A stretch of DNA of 64,000 bases from Aurantibacter_A sp039941195. GTDB lineage: Bacteria > Bacteroidota > Bacteroidia > Flavobacteriales > Flavobacteriaceae. The notes beneath the pieces were generated by a model that saw only the letters and a list, made by a program, of their open reading frames with translations, ran no database searches and was not told the DNA's origin. The stretch is from assembly GCF_039941195.1 (NCBI RefSeq), contig NZ_JBDVFA010000013.1, forward strand, positions 18,342-82,341, written 5' to 3'. The number at the start of each line of letters is the position of its first letter. The first letter of the stretch is position 1. A program made the translations under genes and the position numbers. Positions 10,848-18,789 of the stretch are shown here, in pieces.

Positions 10848-12305
10848 TCAAAAAAGATAACTTACGGTACCGTCAATTTGAGTATAGCTAATAGTCATCT
10901 TGGCTGTTGCCAATTCGATATTCAAAGTTGCCCATGCATCCATATTTTTCCACTTTAAATGAAGTACATCTTGGCTTGTATTTACAATTTCAAATTCCCC
11001 ATTAAAAGCAATATGAGAGTTTCTGAAAAGCATTAATTTTTTCATTCTTAAAAACAAATCAGATTTCAAAATAGATTTAATTTCACCTTTTGTAAAATAG
11101 TGTCGGTTGATATCACGACCCACATTTGTTTCTGATAGCAGCTGCATATCATTTTTTCCCGCAAATAATCCCACATAATATACTTGAGGAATCCCAGGGA
11201 CAAAAAACTGTATGGCACGTGCCATTAGATATTGATTATCATCTTGCCCTAAAGCATCATAATATGTGCAGTTAACTTGATATAAATCTAAATTACTGGC
11301 CGCAGCACCGGTTGCCCTTTTACTCGTATTTTTACTATTAACATGAATTCTTTCTACAATTTCATTTAAATCTTCATCATTAATTAATCCAGCAACCTCA
11401 TTTTCTGATGCAACATCAACAATACCAATTCCATCATGTGTATCTAATACGGTAATTACATTTCTTGGCGCTACAGCGACCCATTTTTTAAGGTTATTGG
11501 CATTTTTATTAAAAAGACAATCTAAAACCAAAACTGGCAATGCAAAGTCATAGACAAAATCTACACGCTTGGCAATTTGAATTTGTGTTTTATAAAAAGA
11601 ATGAATTTCTACTAATACTTCTATGCCTCTTTTTCTTGCCTTATGAGTAAGATTTGCGATAAATTCATATGTCTCATCAATCATAAAACAAGATGTGCCT
11701 GGCTTTTTAATTGCGTAACCAGCAGCATCTAAACGTATCATTGTAATACCCGCCTTATAAAAAGTATCTAATATACTTTCAAGATATTCCTGACCCATTT
11801 GCGATAGTACATCAATATCGATTTGATTTGCTGTAAAAGTTGTCCAAACGGACACTACTGAACCATCATTTAGTTTAAATTCTGTAAAAGGAAGTCCGGG
11901 CCGAGGTCTATATATTTTAGCAATTTTAGAAGGATCAACCCCAGTTGAGAAAACTTTGTCTTTTGTTAAAATCAAATCAGCAAATTCTGATTGCTTACCC
12001 TTTTCAAGAAAGTCTTTAAATTGTTTTGATTCTGCCGAAATATGATTGACAATTAAATCGGACATTACATCTACATTACTAGTCAATTCTTTTATGTTTT
12101 CCCAATCACCAATACGCGGATCTATTTGTGTGTGATCTATGGGATCAAAACCAGCGTCCGCACCATCTATTGGATTAAAAAAAGGCAATATATGCACACC
12201 TCCAAACAGACCATTAAACTCATTTTTCACCAACGAATTTAACTCACTAATATTAGCACAACCTATGCGATTTACATAGGTGATTAATTGTATTTTATTT
12301 TTCAT
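10848..12305 (-). CDS. Sucrose phosphorylase, glycoside hydrolase family 13 subfamily 18
   Basis: This cytosolic enzyme cleaves sucrose with phosphate to alpha-glucose 1-phosphate and fructose, keeping the energy of the glycosidic bond. The 485 residues match the family. The catalytic set is in place: nucleophile Asp about 192 in IRLDAAGY, acid/base Glu about 232 in VEIHSFY, and transition-state Asp about 290 in VLDTHDGIGIVD. IYRPRPGLPFTEF carries the Pro-Arg pair linked to phosphate binding. GAAASNLDLYQVNCTYYDAL and NVGRDINRHYF closely resemble my recollection of the Bifidobacterium enzyme, which favours plain sucrose over sucrose 6-phosphate or glucosylglycerate. No cleavable signal peptide is present. 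It precedes an MFS carrier, so the pair reads as sucrose uptake plus phosphorolysis. No LacI-type regulator is nearby. Confidence 0.88.
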   Translation of the reverse strand: MKNKIQLITYVNRIGCANISELNSLVKNEFNGLFGGVHILPFFNPIDGADAGFDPIDHTQIDPRIGDWENIKELTSNVDVMSDLIVNHISAESKQFKDFLEKGKQSEFADLILTKDKVFSTGVDPSKIAKIYRPRPGLPFTEFKLNDGSVVSVWTTFTANQIDIDVLSQMGQEYLESILDTFYKAGITMIRLDAAGYAIKKPGTSCFMIDETYEFIANLTHKARKRGIEVLVEIHSFYKTQIQIAKRVDFVYDFALPVLVLDCLFNKNANNLKKWVAVAPRNVITVLDTHDGIGIVDVASENEVAGLINDEDLNEIVERIHVNSKNTSKRATGAAASNLDLYQVNCTYYDALGQDDNQYLMARAIQFFVPGIPQVYYVGLFAGKNDMQLLSETNVGRDINRHYFTKGEIKSILKSDLFLRMKKLMLFRNSHIAFNGEFEIVNTSQDVLHLKWKNMDAWATLNIELATAKMTISYTQIDGTVSYLF

Positions 12306-12470
12306 TAGGCCTTTTTCAATCCTCCATATTAAGAAAAATAATGGGGTTAATTTTCTTATTATTCAAAAAATATAAACTACAACCTTATAGTAATGAAGAA
12401 TAAATTTCAGTTAATCTAATTAGACCTAAAAAGTATTCATTTTTGAATTTCGAATGCAGAAAAATTAAGC

Positions 12471-13391
12471 CTATTTTAAGAAACTAATGTTCCGTTTTAG
12501 CCCTGAAAATTTTGTTCTTTTTACGGCAGATTTTTGAAATACTTTTTTAAAAACTTCTTCCGTAATTTCTTCCCAATCTTTTTTTGTCATGGATAATAAC
12601 TCTGGATGGGGATTAAAGAGTGGCTCTTGATGTGGTTTTGAAAAACGATTCCATGGGCATACATCCTGACATACATCACAACCAAAAATCCAATCATCAA
12701 ATTGCCCCTGTACCGAAGTGGGAATCTCATTTTTTAATTCAATTGTAAAGTAAGAAATACACTTACTACCATCAACGACGTAAGGTTCAACAATGGCTTC
12801 AGTAGGGCAAGCATCTATACATGCAGTACAGGTACCACAATGATCTGTGACGGGAGTATCATAAGCCAATTCTAAATCAACAATTAATTCTGCAATAAAA
12901 TAAAAAGAACCTACTTGTTGCGTTAACAAATTACTGTGCTTGCCAATCCAACCTAGTCCGCTTTTTGCAGCCCAAGCTTTATCTAATACCGGCGCAGAAT
13001 CTACAAATGCGCGACCCCCAACCTCACCAATTTCATTCGAAATAAATTCTTGGAGTTCCTTTAATTTTGATTTTATTACATGATGATAATCATGCCCATA
13101 AGCATATTTGGATATCTTAAACGTGTTTTCAACTTGTTCCTCTTGTGGATAGTAATTAAGAATTAGTGAAATAACAGACTTTGCATCGTCTACAAGTTTA
13201 GTAGGATCTAATCGTTTGTCGAAATGGTTTTGCATATAACCCATTTCGCCATTCATATTTTTGTTTAACCAGCTCTCTAAACGCGGTGCTTCTTCTTCTA
13301 AGAATTCAGCTTTTGAAATACCACAAGATAAAAAACCAAGACGCTTGGCTTCGGCTTTAATTAATATAGCAGATTTTAATTTAGACTTCAC
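12471..13391 (-). CDS. queG: Epoxyqueuosine reductase QueG
   Basis: QueG performs the last step of queuosine synthesis, a cobalamin- and iron-sulfur-dependent reduction of epoxyqueuosine in the tRNA wobble base. The 306 residues show the N-terminal phrase IKAEAKRLGFLSCGISKA, the central SAPVLDKAWAAKSGLGWIGK, and two ferredoxin-type cysteine sets: CGTCTACIDACP (about 188-199) and CDVCQDVCPW (about 238-247). This short form without the HEAT-like tail is usual in this phylum. The start is a GTG at 13391; it places the conserved N-terminus correctly and no nearby ATG does so. Confidence 0.95.
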   Translation of the reverse strand: MKSKLKSAILIKAEAKRLGFLSCGISKAEFLEEEAPRLESWLNKNMNGEMGYMQNHFDKRLDPTKLVDDAKSVISLILNYYPQEEQVENTFKISKYAYGHDYHHVIKSKLKELQEFISNEIGEVGGRAFVDSAPVLDKAWAAKSGLGWIGKHSNLLTQQVGSFYFIAELIVDLELAYDTPVTDHCGTCTACIDACPTEAIVEPYVVDGSKCISYFTIELKNEIPTSVQGQFDDWIFGCDVCQDVCPWNRFSKPHQEPLFNPHPELLSMTKKDWEEITEEVFKKVFQKSAVKRTKFSGLKRNISFLK

Positions 13392-13480
13392 GAGTATAAA
13401 AATAAGACAATATCACAGAGCACAAGCAACTAAGATATGTACTTGTAAAATCAATCCTATTTTGTTCACAAAACAATCAC

Positions 13481-14014
13481 TTAATATATTATTTGATACG
13501 TATTAATTGAGAGGCCATCATCAAAGGACTCACTTTCAACTAACTTTAATTGATATTGCTTATTTGATGAACCAAACAACCGAATACCATCACCCAAAAT
13601 AAGTGGATTCAATTTTATTTTTACAATATCAATCTGTTCATTTTCTAACAGCCAACCTGCAAACTTTCCTCCCCCACACATATAAATATCAGTCTTGGAC
13701 TTTTCCCTTAGGTCTTTAATGATATTGTCATCTAACTTGCAAACTTGTACTTGTTCGCTTTGGTTTTCAAATTGCAACCCAAATGAAAAAATATAATGTT
13801 GCATGTGTGGATAAGCGGGCTGTCCTGGAACCAAACCATATTTATAACCAAACTCATAGGTTTTACGACCCATGATTATGGTGTCAAAATCTTTTAAATC
13901 TTCAAGATATTTGTTCACGCCATCACCAGCAGCGGTAAAACCACTGATATCTTCATTAGGTCCAGAAATAAAACCATCGATCGAAGTAGCTACGTAGTAG
14001 ACAATATTTTTCAT
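13481..14014 (-). CDS. Dihydrofolate reductase-family protein (RibD C-terminal domain-like)
   Basis: A 177-residue stand-alone member of the DHFR/RibD-C superfamily, presumably an NAD(P)H-dependent reductase whose substrate is unknown. It opens with YYVATSIDGFISGPN, the standard N-terminal strand and substrate loop. It also has DTIIMGRKTYEFG, a nucleotide-binding glycine cluster as IYMCGGGKFAGWLL, and ends in the usual strand KLVESESFDDGLSINTYQ. It is not the housekeeping folA type and has no riboflavin deaminase domain. It is transcribed in the same direction as queG, 89 bases apart, with no evident functional link. Confidence 0.85.
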   Translation of the reverse strand: MKNIVYYVATSIDGFISGPNEDISGFTAAGDGVNKYLEDLKDFDTIIMGRKTYEFGYKYGLVPGQPAYPHMQHYIFSFGLQFENQSEQVQVCKLDDNIIKDLREKSKTDIYMCGGGKFAGWLLENEQIDIVKIKLNPLILGDGIRLFGSSNKQYQLKLVESESFDDGLSINTYQIIY

Positions 14015-14104
14015 AACGAGTACATTTTGGTTTGATGATCTATTTCCCCTTCTTCAAAGTAATAAAATTAAACTAGTTATTGCTGATATTACCATTTTAT
14101 CTAA

Positions 14105-14617
14105 CTATAAATAATTTCCTACTTCATCTAACTTTATATTCTTTTTACTTAAGCCATTCCCAATCCTAACCTTATACATTTTTTTCACTTCTTTGTTATG
14201 TGTATAATCTATTATGTATATGTTATTTAACATATACCAACCCGGGTATTCTTTATAAATTGCTTTTTGCACTGACTTCGGAAAAATGACATTTTCGAAT
14301 CGTTCATATGAATTTAAGAGCTTTCCATTCCTATCGAAATTGGCGACAATTTTCCCTTTCTCCCTCTTAAATGTTATGTAACATTTCTTGCTTTTATATA
14401 AGCTAGATTCCAATGGATTAAATTGTGCAACAGTATTCTGCAAACTAATCACCCTCGATGCAATCTCACCTACTTTTACCTTATTTAAATAATTCTCATT
14501 TACAGGAGATAAATTGACATTCTCACATTTAATCTCAATATTTTCCCAACTCGAATTTTGTGAATGAATTGAGTTGACAATACCTAAAAATACAATACTT
14601 ACTATTAATTTTCTCAT
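14105..14617 (-). CDS. Small secreted protein, possibly PepSY-like
   Basis: A 170-residue protein with a clear signal peptide (MRKLIVSIVFLGIVNSIHSQ, cleaved after SQ), so probably periplasmic or secreted. The C-terminal two thirds alternate short strands (CYITFKREKGKIVANFDRNG) with a helix (FPKSVQKAIYKEYPGW) and another strand pair (KKMYKVRIGNGLSKKN). This pattern resembles the PepSY-like (DUF2874) fold common in Bacteroidota, but no diagnostic residues confirm it. No catalytic motif is seen. The 180 bases upstream hold repeated motifs shared with the region before the thiosulfate dehydrogenase gene. Confidence 0.6.
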   Translation of the reverse strand: MRKLIVSIVFLGIVNSIHSQNSSWENIEIKCENVNLSPVNENYLNKVKVGEIASRVISLQNTVAQFNPLESSLYKSKKCYITFKREKGKIVANFDRNGKLLNSYERFENVIFPKSVQKAIYKEYPGWYMLNNIYIIDYTHNKEVKKMYKVRIGNGLSKKNIKLDEVGNYL

Positions 14618-14662
14618 GACTACATGTTTTAAAGATTACTACAAAACAAAGTTTCTTTAAAA

Positions 14663-14675
14663 ATATAGATGACAC
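14663..14675. repeat. 13-base motif shared with 25930-25942
   Basis: ATATAGATGACAC occurs here and identically at 25930-25942; both copies are intergenic and both lie downstream of an AraC-type regulator gene. Its first six bases after the shared start also face an inverted copy, GTGTCA, at 14763-14768, within the palindrome GGTGTCACACC. Possible protein-binding site. Confidence 0.35.
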
Positions 14676-14738
14676 TAAACAGCTATGTTGCGGTTAATTC
14701 AAAGTTTTTTTTGAAATGATTAAAACAAGATTTAATGT

Positions 14739-14753
14739 GTTTAAATTATGTTG
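14739..14753. repeat. 15-base motif shared with 25776-25790
   Basis: GTTTAAATTATGTTG occurs here and identically at 25776-25790, where it is one half of a 21-base direct repeat. A shorter partner, TATGTTGC, sits at 14684-14691 and again at 14747-14754, 63 bases apart. It lies between the AraC/TolB/TPR gene and the small secreted protein gene. Possible AraC-type operator. Confidence 0.35.
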
Positions 14754-14798
14754 CAAAAAAAGGTGTCACACCAATAAAACATTGAATAAATTAAAAAT

Positions 14799-16730
14799 TC
14801 AATTATAGCCTTCTAAATTCATTTCTTCCAATATTGCTAAAAATCGGGGCTCCGCATGAAGGTCCTTTAAAAACGGATTATATTTAATTTCATATAAATA
14901 GCTGCAATGATTATCCAATGCCGTTTCTAAATATTTCAATGCATTTTTGGTATCACCAATACTGCCATAACTTTGAGCATCTGCAATCAGCGTAAAGTCG
15001 TTAAAATTTGAAAGTTCACGAAAAGTCTTAATATTATTTTGGAAGAAAAATTCATATACTCCGTTTAAACCTTTTAATTGGTAAAAACTCATTAATTCAT
15101 CAAAAGAAATATTTTCAGAAGGCACTTTTCTAAAATATGTTTCCAATTCAGCAATCGCCTTATTTTTTGCTCCTAAGGCTTCATATGCTTTAAATTCTAT
15201 CCAATAAGCGAACATATTATGCTCGTTTATTTCTTTTAGTTTCGCTGTTTCTTCAAAAGTTTTATCAAAATTATCATCGAACAAATAAAATTGAGCACTT
15301 TTTAAATTTGCCACATAGGAAAGTGGATCCAATAGTAATCCTTTATTTAGTATTTTTCTCGCGTAATTAAAATCTCCCTTTACACTATATAAAAATTGAG
15401 AATAATAAATATACGCATTAGAGTTATTTGGATTGAGTTTAATAGCCCTTTCAAATTCTTTTTCAGCTTTATTCCAATCCCATTTATACTGACATTCCAA
15501 AACCCCTAAAACAACATGAGCTTCTGATATAGAACTATCTAACTCAATGGCCTTAAGTGCCAAATTTGTAACATATTCCAGTGTATTATTTAAAAATAGA
15601 TTCTCATCTGAAAATAGATAGGTGTTGGCAAGGGCAGCATAGGCTAAGGCAAAATTAGGATCTTTCTCTATGGCCTGTTTAAAATAACTTGTACTCAAAT
15701 GACTTGTTGCATGCGAATGGTTTTTAACATTAAAAAAATGTTTCCCTTTTTGGTATAAATTATAAGCCTCAATATTATGTGTTGGTTTTTTATCTATCTG
15801 TTTAATTTGAGTTGGAGAAAGAACGATTTCTAATTCTCTAGCAATCTGCTTTGAAATATCTGACTGAATACTAAAAATATCAACCATTTCACGATCATAT
15901 ATGTCCGACCATATTTGTTGATCCTTACTTGCATCTATCAACTTTACTATTACTCTTACTTTATCATCATATTCTTGCACACTGGCTTCAAGCAAATGCG
16001 AAACATTGAGTTCTGCAGCTATTTCAGGACTAGTTTTGGTAGTTTCAATATATTTTGCCGCGCTTGTTTCTGAAATTATTTTAAGCCCTGATAATTCATT
16101 TAAATGATTTTGAATGGACTGTGCGACTCCAGTAGCAAAGTACTCGCTTTCTTTATCAGCACTTAAATTTTTAAACGGAAGAATGGCTATCGAACTTGAT
16201 CTAGTATTTTTAATTGCGGAAACGGAATTACTTTCAGTTTTCGATTCGCTTTTTACAGCATTAAAACCAATAAATAATAACCCTATAAAAGCGATTACAA
16301 ATAGTCCAACCTTTCTCGTAGGAAACTCATATATTCTCCCATTACTTTTCTTTACTTCTAAAGTACTATCAATTGAGATTAAAGGGTTTTCATTTTTGTG
16401 CTTTACCTCACCGGGTGGATATCCATAGTAATCCTTAAAGCAAGTATTAAAATAAGTTGAACTACTAAAACCGACTCGGTAAGCGATTTCAGAAACGTTT
16501 GCCACATTATCTTTCAACATATCCATCGCTCTATTTAGTCTAAATTCACGAATATATTGACTAGTAGATTTTCCTTTAATGGCATTCAATTTTCTATGCA
16601 GTTGTGAACGACTAACTCCAAACTTAACAGCTAATTCGTTAACTCCGAAATTTTCATTCTCCAGATTATTCTTAATAATGTCATCTAATTTATTCATAAA
16701 TGACTCTTCCATTGATAACTCCTTGCCCAT
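14799..16730 (-). CDS. Membrane-anchored AraC-type regulator with TolB-like and TPR sensor region
   Basis: A probable transcription factor held in the inner membrane. Residues about 18-110 form an AraC-type double helix-turn-helix (FGVNELAVKFGVSRSQLHRK and VSEIAYRVGFSSSTYFNTCF). Residues 141-159 are a single hydrophobic helix. Residues about 180-300 have a TolB/FlgO-like fold (SIAILPFKNLSADKESEYFA) also seen beside adenylate cyclases and TPR regulators. About 320-640 are tetratricopeptide repeats (AYAALANTYLF, AEKEFERAIKLNPNNSNAY). The DNA-binding part would be cytoplasmic and the repeats outside. It is last in the row of receptor and hydrolase genes and is the natural candidate for their control. 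ATGs at codons 7 and 12 are also possible starts. Confidence 0.85.
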   Translation of the reverse strand: MGKELSMEESFMNKLDDIIKNNLENENFGVNELAVKFGVSRSQLHRKLNAIKGKSTSQYIREFRLNRAMDMLKDNVANVSEIAYRVGFSSSTYFNTCFKDYYGYPPGEVKHKNENPLISIDSTLEVKKSNGRIYEFPTRKVGLFVIAFIGLLFIGFNAVKSESKTESNSVSAIKNTRSSSIAILPFKNLSADKESEYFATGVAQSIQNHLNELSGLKIISETSAAKYIETTKTSPEIAAELNVSHLLEASVQEYDDKVRVIVKLIDASKDQQIWSDIYDREMVDIFSIQSDISKQIARELEIVLSPTQIKQIDKKPTHNIEAYNLYQKGKHFFNVKNHSHATSHLSTSYFKQAIEKDPNFALAYAALANTYLFSDENLFLNNTLEYVTNLALKAIELDSSISEAHVVLGVLECQYKWDWNKAEKEFERAIKLNPNNSNAYIYYSQFLYSVKGDFNYARKILNKGLLLDPLSYVANLKSAQFYLFDDNFDKTFEETAKLKEINEHNMFAYWIEFKAYEALGAKNKAIAELETYFRKVPSENISFDELMSFYQLKGLNGVYEFFFQNNIKTFRELSNFNDFTLIADAQSYGSIGDTKNALKYLETALDNHCSYLYEIKYNPFLKDLHAEPRFLAILEEMNLEGYN

Positions 16731-16769
16731 TTAGAATTGTTTTATTAAAATATTGAGTTTACATTTATC

Positions 16770-17588
16770 TCATCCACCAGCCATGAAATTGGTAATTGTA
16801 CTAAGAAATAAATCACCTAATTCTGTTCCAAATTGGGGTATAGAATGACCGAACTTTGGAATGATCCATAAATTAGAATTAGGAATTGACTCATGTAAAA
16901 CCATTGGAATCTCCATAGGGCAGATTATATCTTGATCACCATTAATTATCAAAGTAGAACAACTTATTGTGGATAAATAAGGTGGCGTAAAATTCATATC
17001 ATTATAGTTACTTGCACCATCAGTATAGACTTTCAAGAGCCGCCTAATTTGTTTTTCACCACCAGGTTGAAAATTTCTCATATATTCCATCCAATCCTTA
17101 TTATTTACCGTCACATATTCATAGGTAAGTTTTTGCATATATTCCCTTGTTTCTTCTGTAAAGTATGGTGCGGCTCCTATTAAAACTAGTGATTGAATTC
17201 GATTGGTCTGCATGGTAGCCATATTAATTAAGGTCATACCCCCTGAACTAAAACCCATAGCGCTGAATTTTTCAATTTCTAATTCTTCGAGTAAACCATA
17301 AATATCTAAGGCATGTTCTCTGTGGGAAATTATGTCTGTTGGATTCGTAGATTTACCATGACCCCTTAAATCAACAGTTATAACTTTATTAGATTTTGAT
17401 AAATCATCAAGCCAGGGTTTCCACATATCGATTGTCATCGTATTTCCATGCAGTAATACTAATGGCTCTCCTTCTCCCTGAATTTCATAATACAATTTCA
17501 CGCCATTTACCTCTGCATAATTACCTTCTTGAGCTAGTAGCTCCTGAAATAAAAAAATTGATATTACTAGAATGACTAATCTTTTCAT
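16770..17588 (-). CDS. Exported alpha/beta hydrolase
   Basis: A 272-residue alpha/beta hydrolase with a signal peptide (MKRLVILVISIFLFQELLAQ), so periplasmic. The fold is complete: oxyanion strand VLLHGNTMT, DLRGHGKST, nucleophile elbow MGFSSGGM (Ser about 115), acid in INGDQDIICP and histidine in PKFGHSIPQ. Such enzymes cleave esters, lactones or similar bonds; the substrate cannot be read. The AraC/TolB/TPR gene follows after 39 bases. Just upstream (17643-17715) lies the worn 3' tail of a TonB-dependent receptor gene, so this hydrolase was probably once the downstream partner of a second receptor. Confidence 0.85.
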   Translation of the reverse strand: MKRLVILVISIFLFQELLAQEGNYAEVNGVKLYYEIQGEGEPLVLLHGNTMTIDMWKPWLDDLSKSNKVITVDLRGHGKSTNPTDIISHREHALDIYGLLEELEIEKFSAMGFSSGGMTLINMATMQTNRIQSLVLIGAAPYFTEETREYMQKLTYEYVTVNNKDWMEYMRNFQPGGEKQIRRLLKVYTDGASNYNDMNFTPPYLSTISCSTLIINGDQDIICPMEIPMVLHESIPNSNLWIIPKFGHSIPQFGTELGDLFLSTITNFMAGG

Positions 17589-17642
17589 AACACTTGATTT
17601 ATAATTACTTACTTCTTACTAAAGGTTTTATACTTCAATTAA

Positions 17643-17715
17643 TTACATGCGATTACGCTACTTTTGAGAGCCAATTTCTCGCCTTCCTTTTTCTTTAACT
17701 TTTTATTTTTCAACA
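17643..17715 (-). pseudogene. Remnant of the 3' end of a TonB-dependent receptor gene
   Basis: Read on the minus strand, the last 19 codons give VKEKGRREIGSQK, a TAG, then RNRM and a stop. The intact receptor at 19900-22314 ends IKEKRNRKTGSQEERDRM. Over the final 54 bases the two match at roughly 39 positions without a gap. A second stop interrupts the frame just upstream and similarity then fades. The fragment begins 37 bases after the stop of the lipoprotein hydrolase gene and ends 54 bases before the next hydrolase gene. It is best read as what is left of a duplicated receptor, most of which was deleted. Confidence 0.7.
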
Positions 17716-17752
17716 TGTGTCGTTTTAAAGCTTGTATTTCAGTAATCTTAAA

Positions 17753-18721
17753 TTATTTTCTATCTAGAAAGTCCAATACCATTGAATTAAATTCTATTGG
17801 ATTTTCACCCTGTAACCCATGTGATGCTTTTGGTAAAATCTTAATTTCATTAATAGGCAATAGCGCATCTAAAGTGTCTATTATTTTACCAAATAATCTT
17901 GGTGAATTTTCACCACTCACCAATAAAGTGGGAATTCTTAATTGTTTGACCTCAGTGGTTGAAATAGGCGTCATACTATTCCTTGTAATGAAACCACCTT
18001 CAGATTCCGTGGTATTTTGCAACCATCGTTTTCTAAATTTTTCTGGAACGGCACCATAGAAATCTGCACTACCCATTACCCCGGCCACAAAACTGGCTAC
18101 GGCTGAATCCTTTTGTTGTTGAGCAAAGTATTTTGCGGCAGGTCGAACAACTGTATTATTAAAATCCGAAATCAACGAATCGCCTTCTTTTGAACCCATA
18201 ATCAATGGTTGCGCTGCAGGTTCGCCAAGCACCATGCTTTTAACTAGTTCTGGATTATCAATCGCTGTTATCAAAACAGTATACCCACCCCAAGAATGAC
18301 CAACAAGATGCGCCGGATCTAAATCTAACGTTTTTAAAAGTTGAGCAAGATCTTTTGCATGCTGCCCAGCAGAATAGTCAAGAGTATCTGACAATGGTTG
18401 GGCGTTTGGCCATGCGTAACGCCTACTATATGCAATAACTCGATACTTGCTTGCGAACGTATCAACTTGGTCTTGCCAAGCTCTATAATCCCCAATACTG
18501 CCGTGTACAAAAACCACTGGCTCTCCTTTTCCAATATCTAGATAATTAAATTTGTAATCATTTATTACTACAGACTTTAATTCTGTACCAGTTCCAACAG
18601 GTTCTTCATTCTTCTTTTGATTATGCTTCTCTTTACACGAATTAAGACAAATAAAGAATGCCACAAAACCCATTAGCAACGATTTTTTCAATCCTCCGAA
18701 TTTACATTTCTGTATCATCAT
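17753..18721 (-). CDS. Alpha/beta hydrolase lipoprotein
   Basis: A 322-residue alpha/beta hydrolase that appears to be lipid-anchored: the hydrophobic leader ends FFICLNSCKEK, with a lipobox Cys at about 29. The catalytic set is visible as VFVHGSIGDYRAW (oxyanion), nucleophile LVGHSWGGYT (Ser about 144), acid in LLVSGENSPRLF and histidine in PKASHGLQGENP. The hydrophilic stretch after the Cys fits transport to an outer-membrane leaflet. It is one of three exported hydrolases in a row with a TonB-dependent receptor. Esterase, lactonase or epoxide-type chemistry are all possible. The start is an ATG, with a second ATG one codon on. Confidence 0.85.
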   Translation of the reverse strand: MMIQKCKFGGLKKSLLMGFVAFFICLNSCKEKHNQKKNEEPVGTGTELKSVVINDYKFNYLDIGKGEPVVFVHGSIGDYRAWQDQVDTFASKYRVIAYSRRYAWPNAQPLSDTLDYSAGQHAKDLAQLLKTLDLDPAHLVGHSWGGYTVLITAIDNPELVKSMVLGEPAAQPLIMGSKEGDSLISDFNNTVVRPAAKYFAQQQKDSAVASFVAGVMGSADFYGAVPEKFRKRWLQNTTESEGGFITRNSMTPISTTEVKQLRIPTLLVSGENSPRLFGKIIDTLDALLPINEIKILPKASHGLQGENPIEFNSMVLDFLDRK

Positions 18722-18789
18722 AACTTATCATGTTTACTTAATTGTGATTGGAATTATTATATTCACTCAGAATTAGAGTAACTTCACTT

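Noticed and set aside
11000..12305. Alpha-amylase or amylosucrase assignment for the family 13 enzyme
   Set aside because: The DTHDGIGIVD, YRPRPGLPFT and NVGRDINRHY motifs are those of the phosphorylase subfamily, and length and domain layout do not fit amylases.
17643..17720. Short frame reading KNKKLKKKEG and KLALKSSVIACN, like a lanthipeptide leader
   Set aside because: No modification enzyme or transporter is nearby, and another frame of the same DNA matches the receptor C-terminus end to end, which explains the similarity better.
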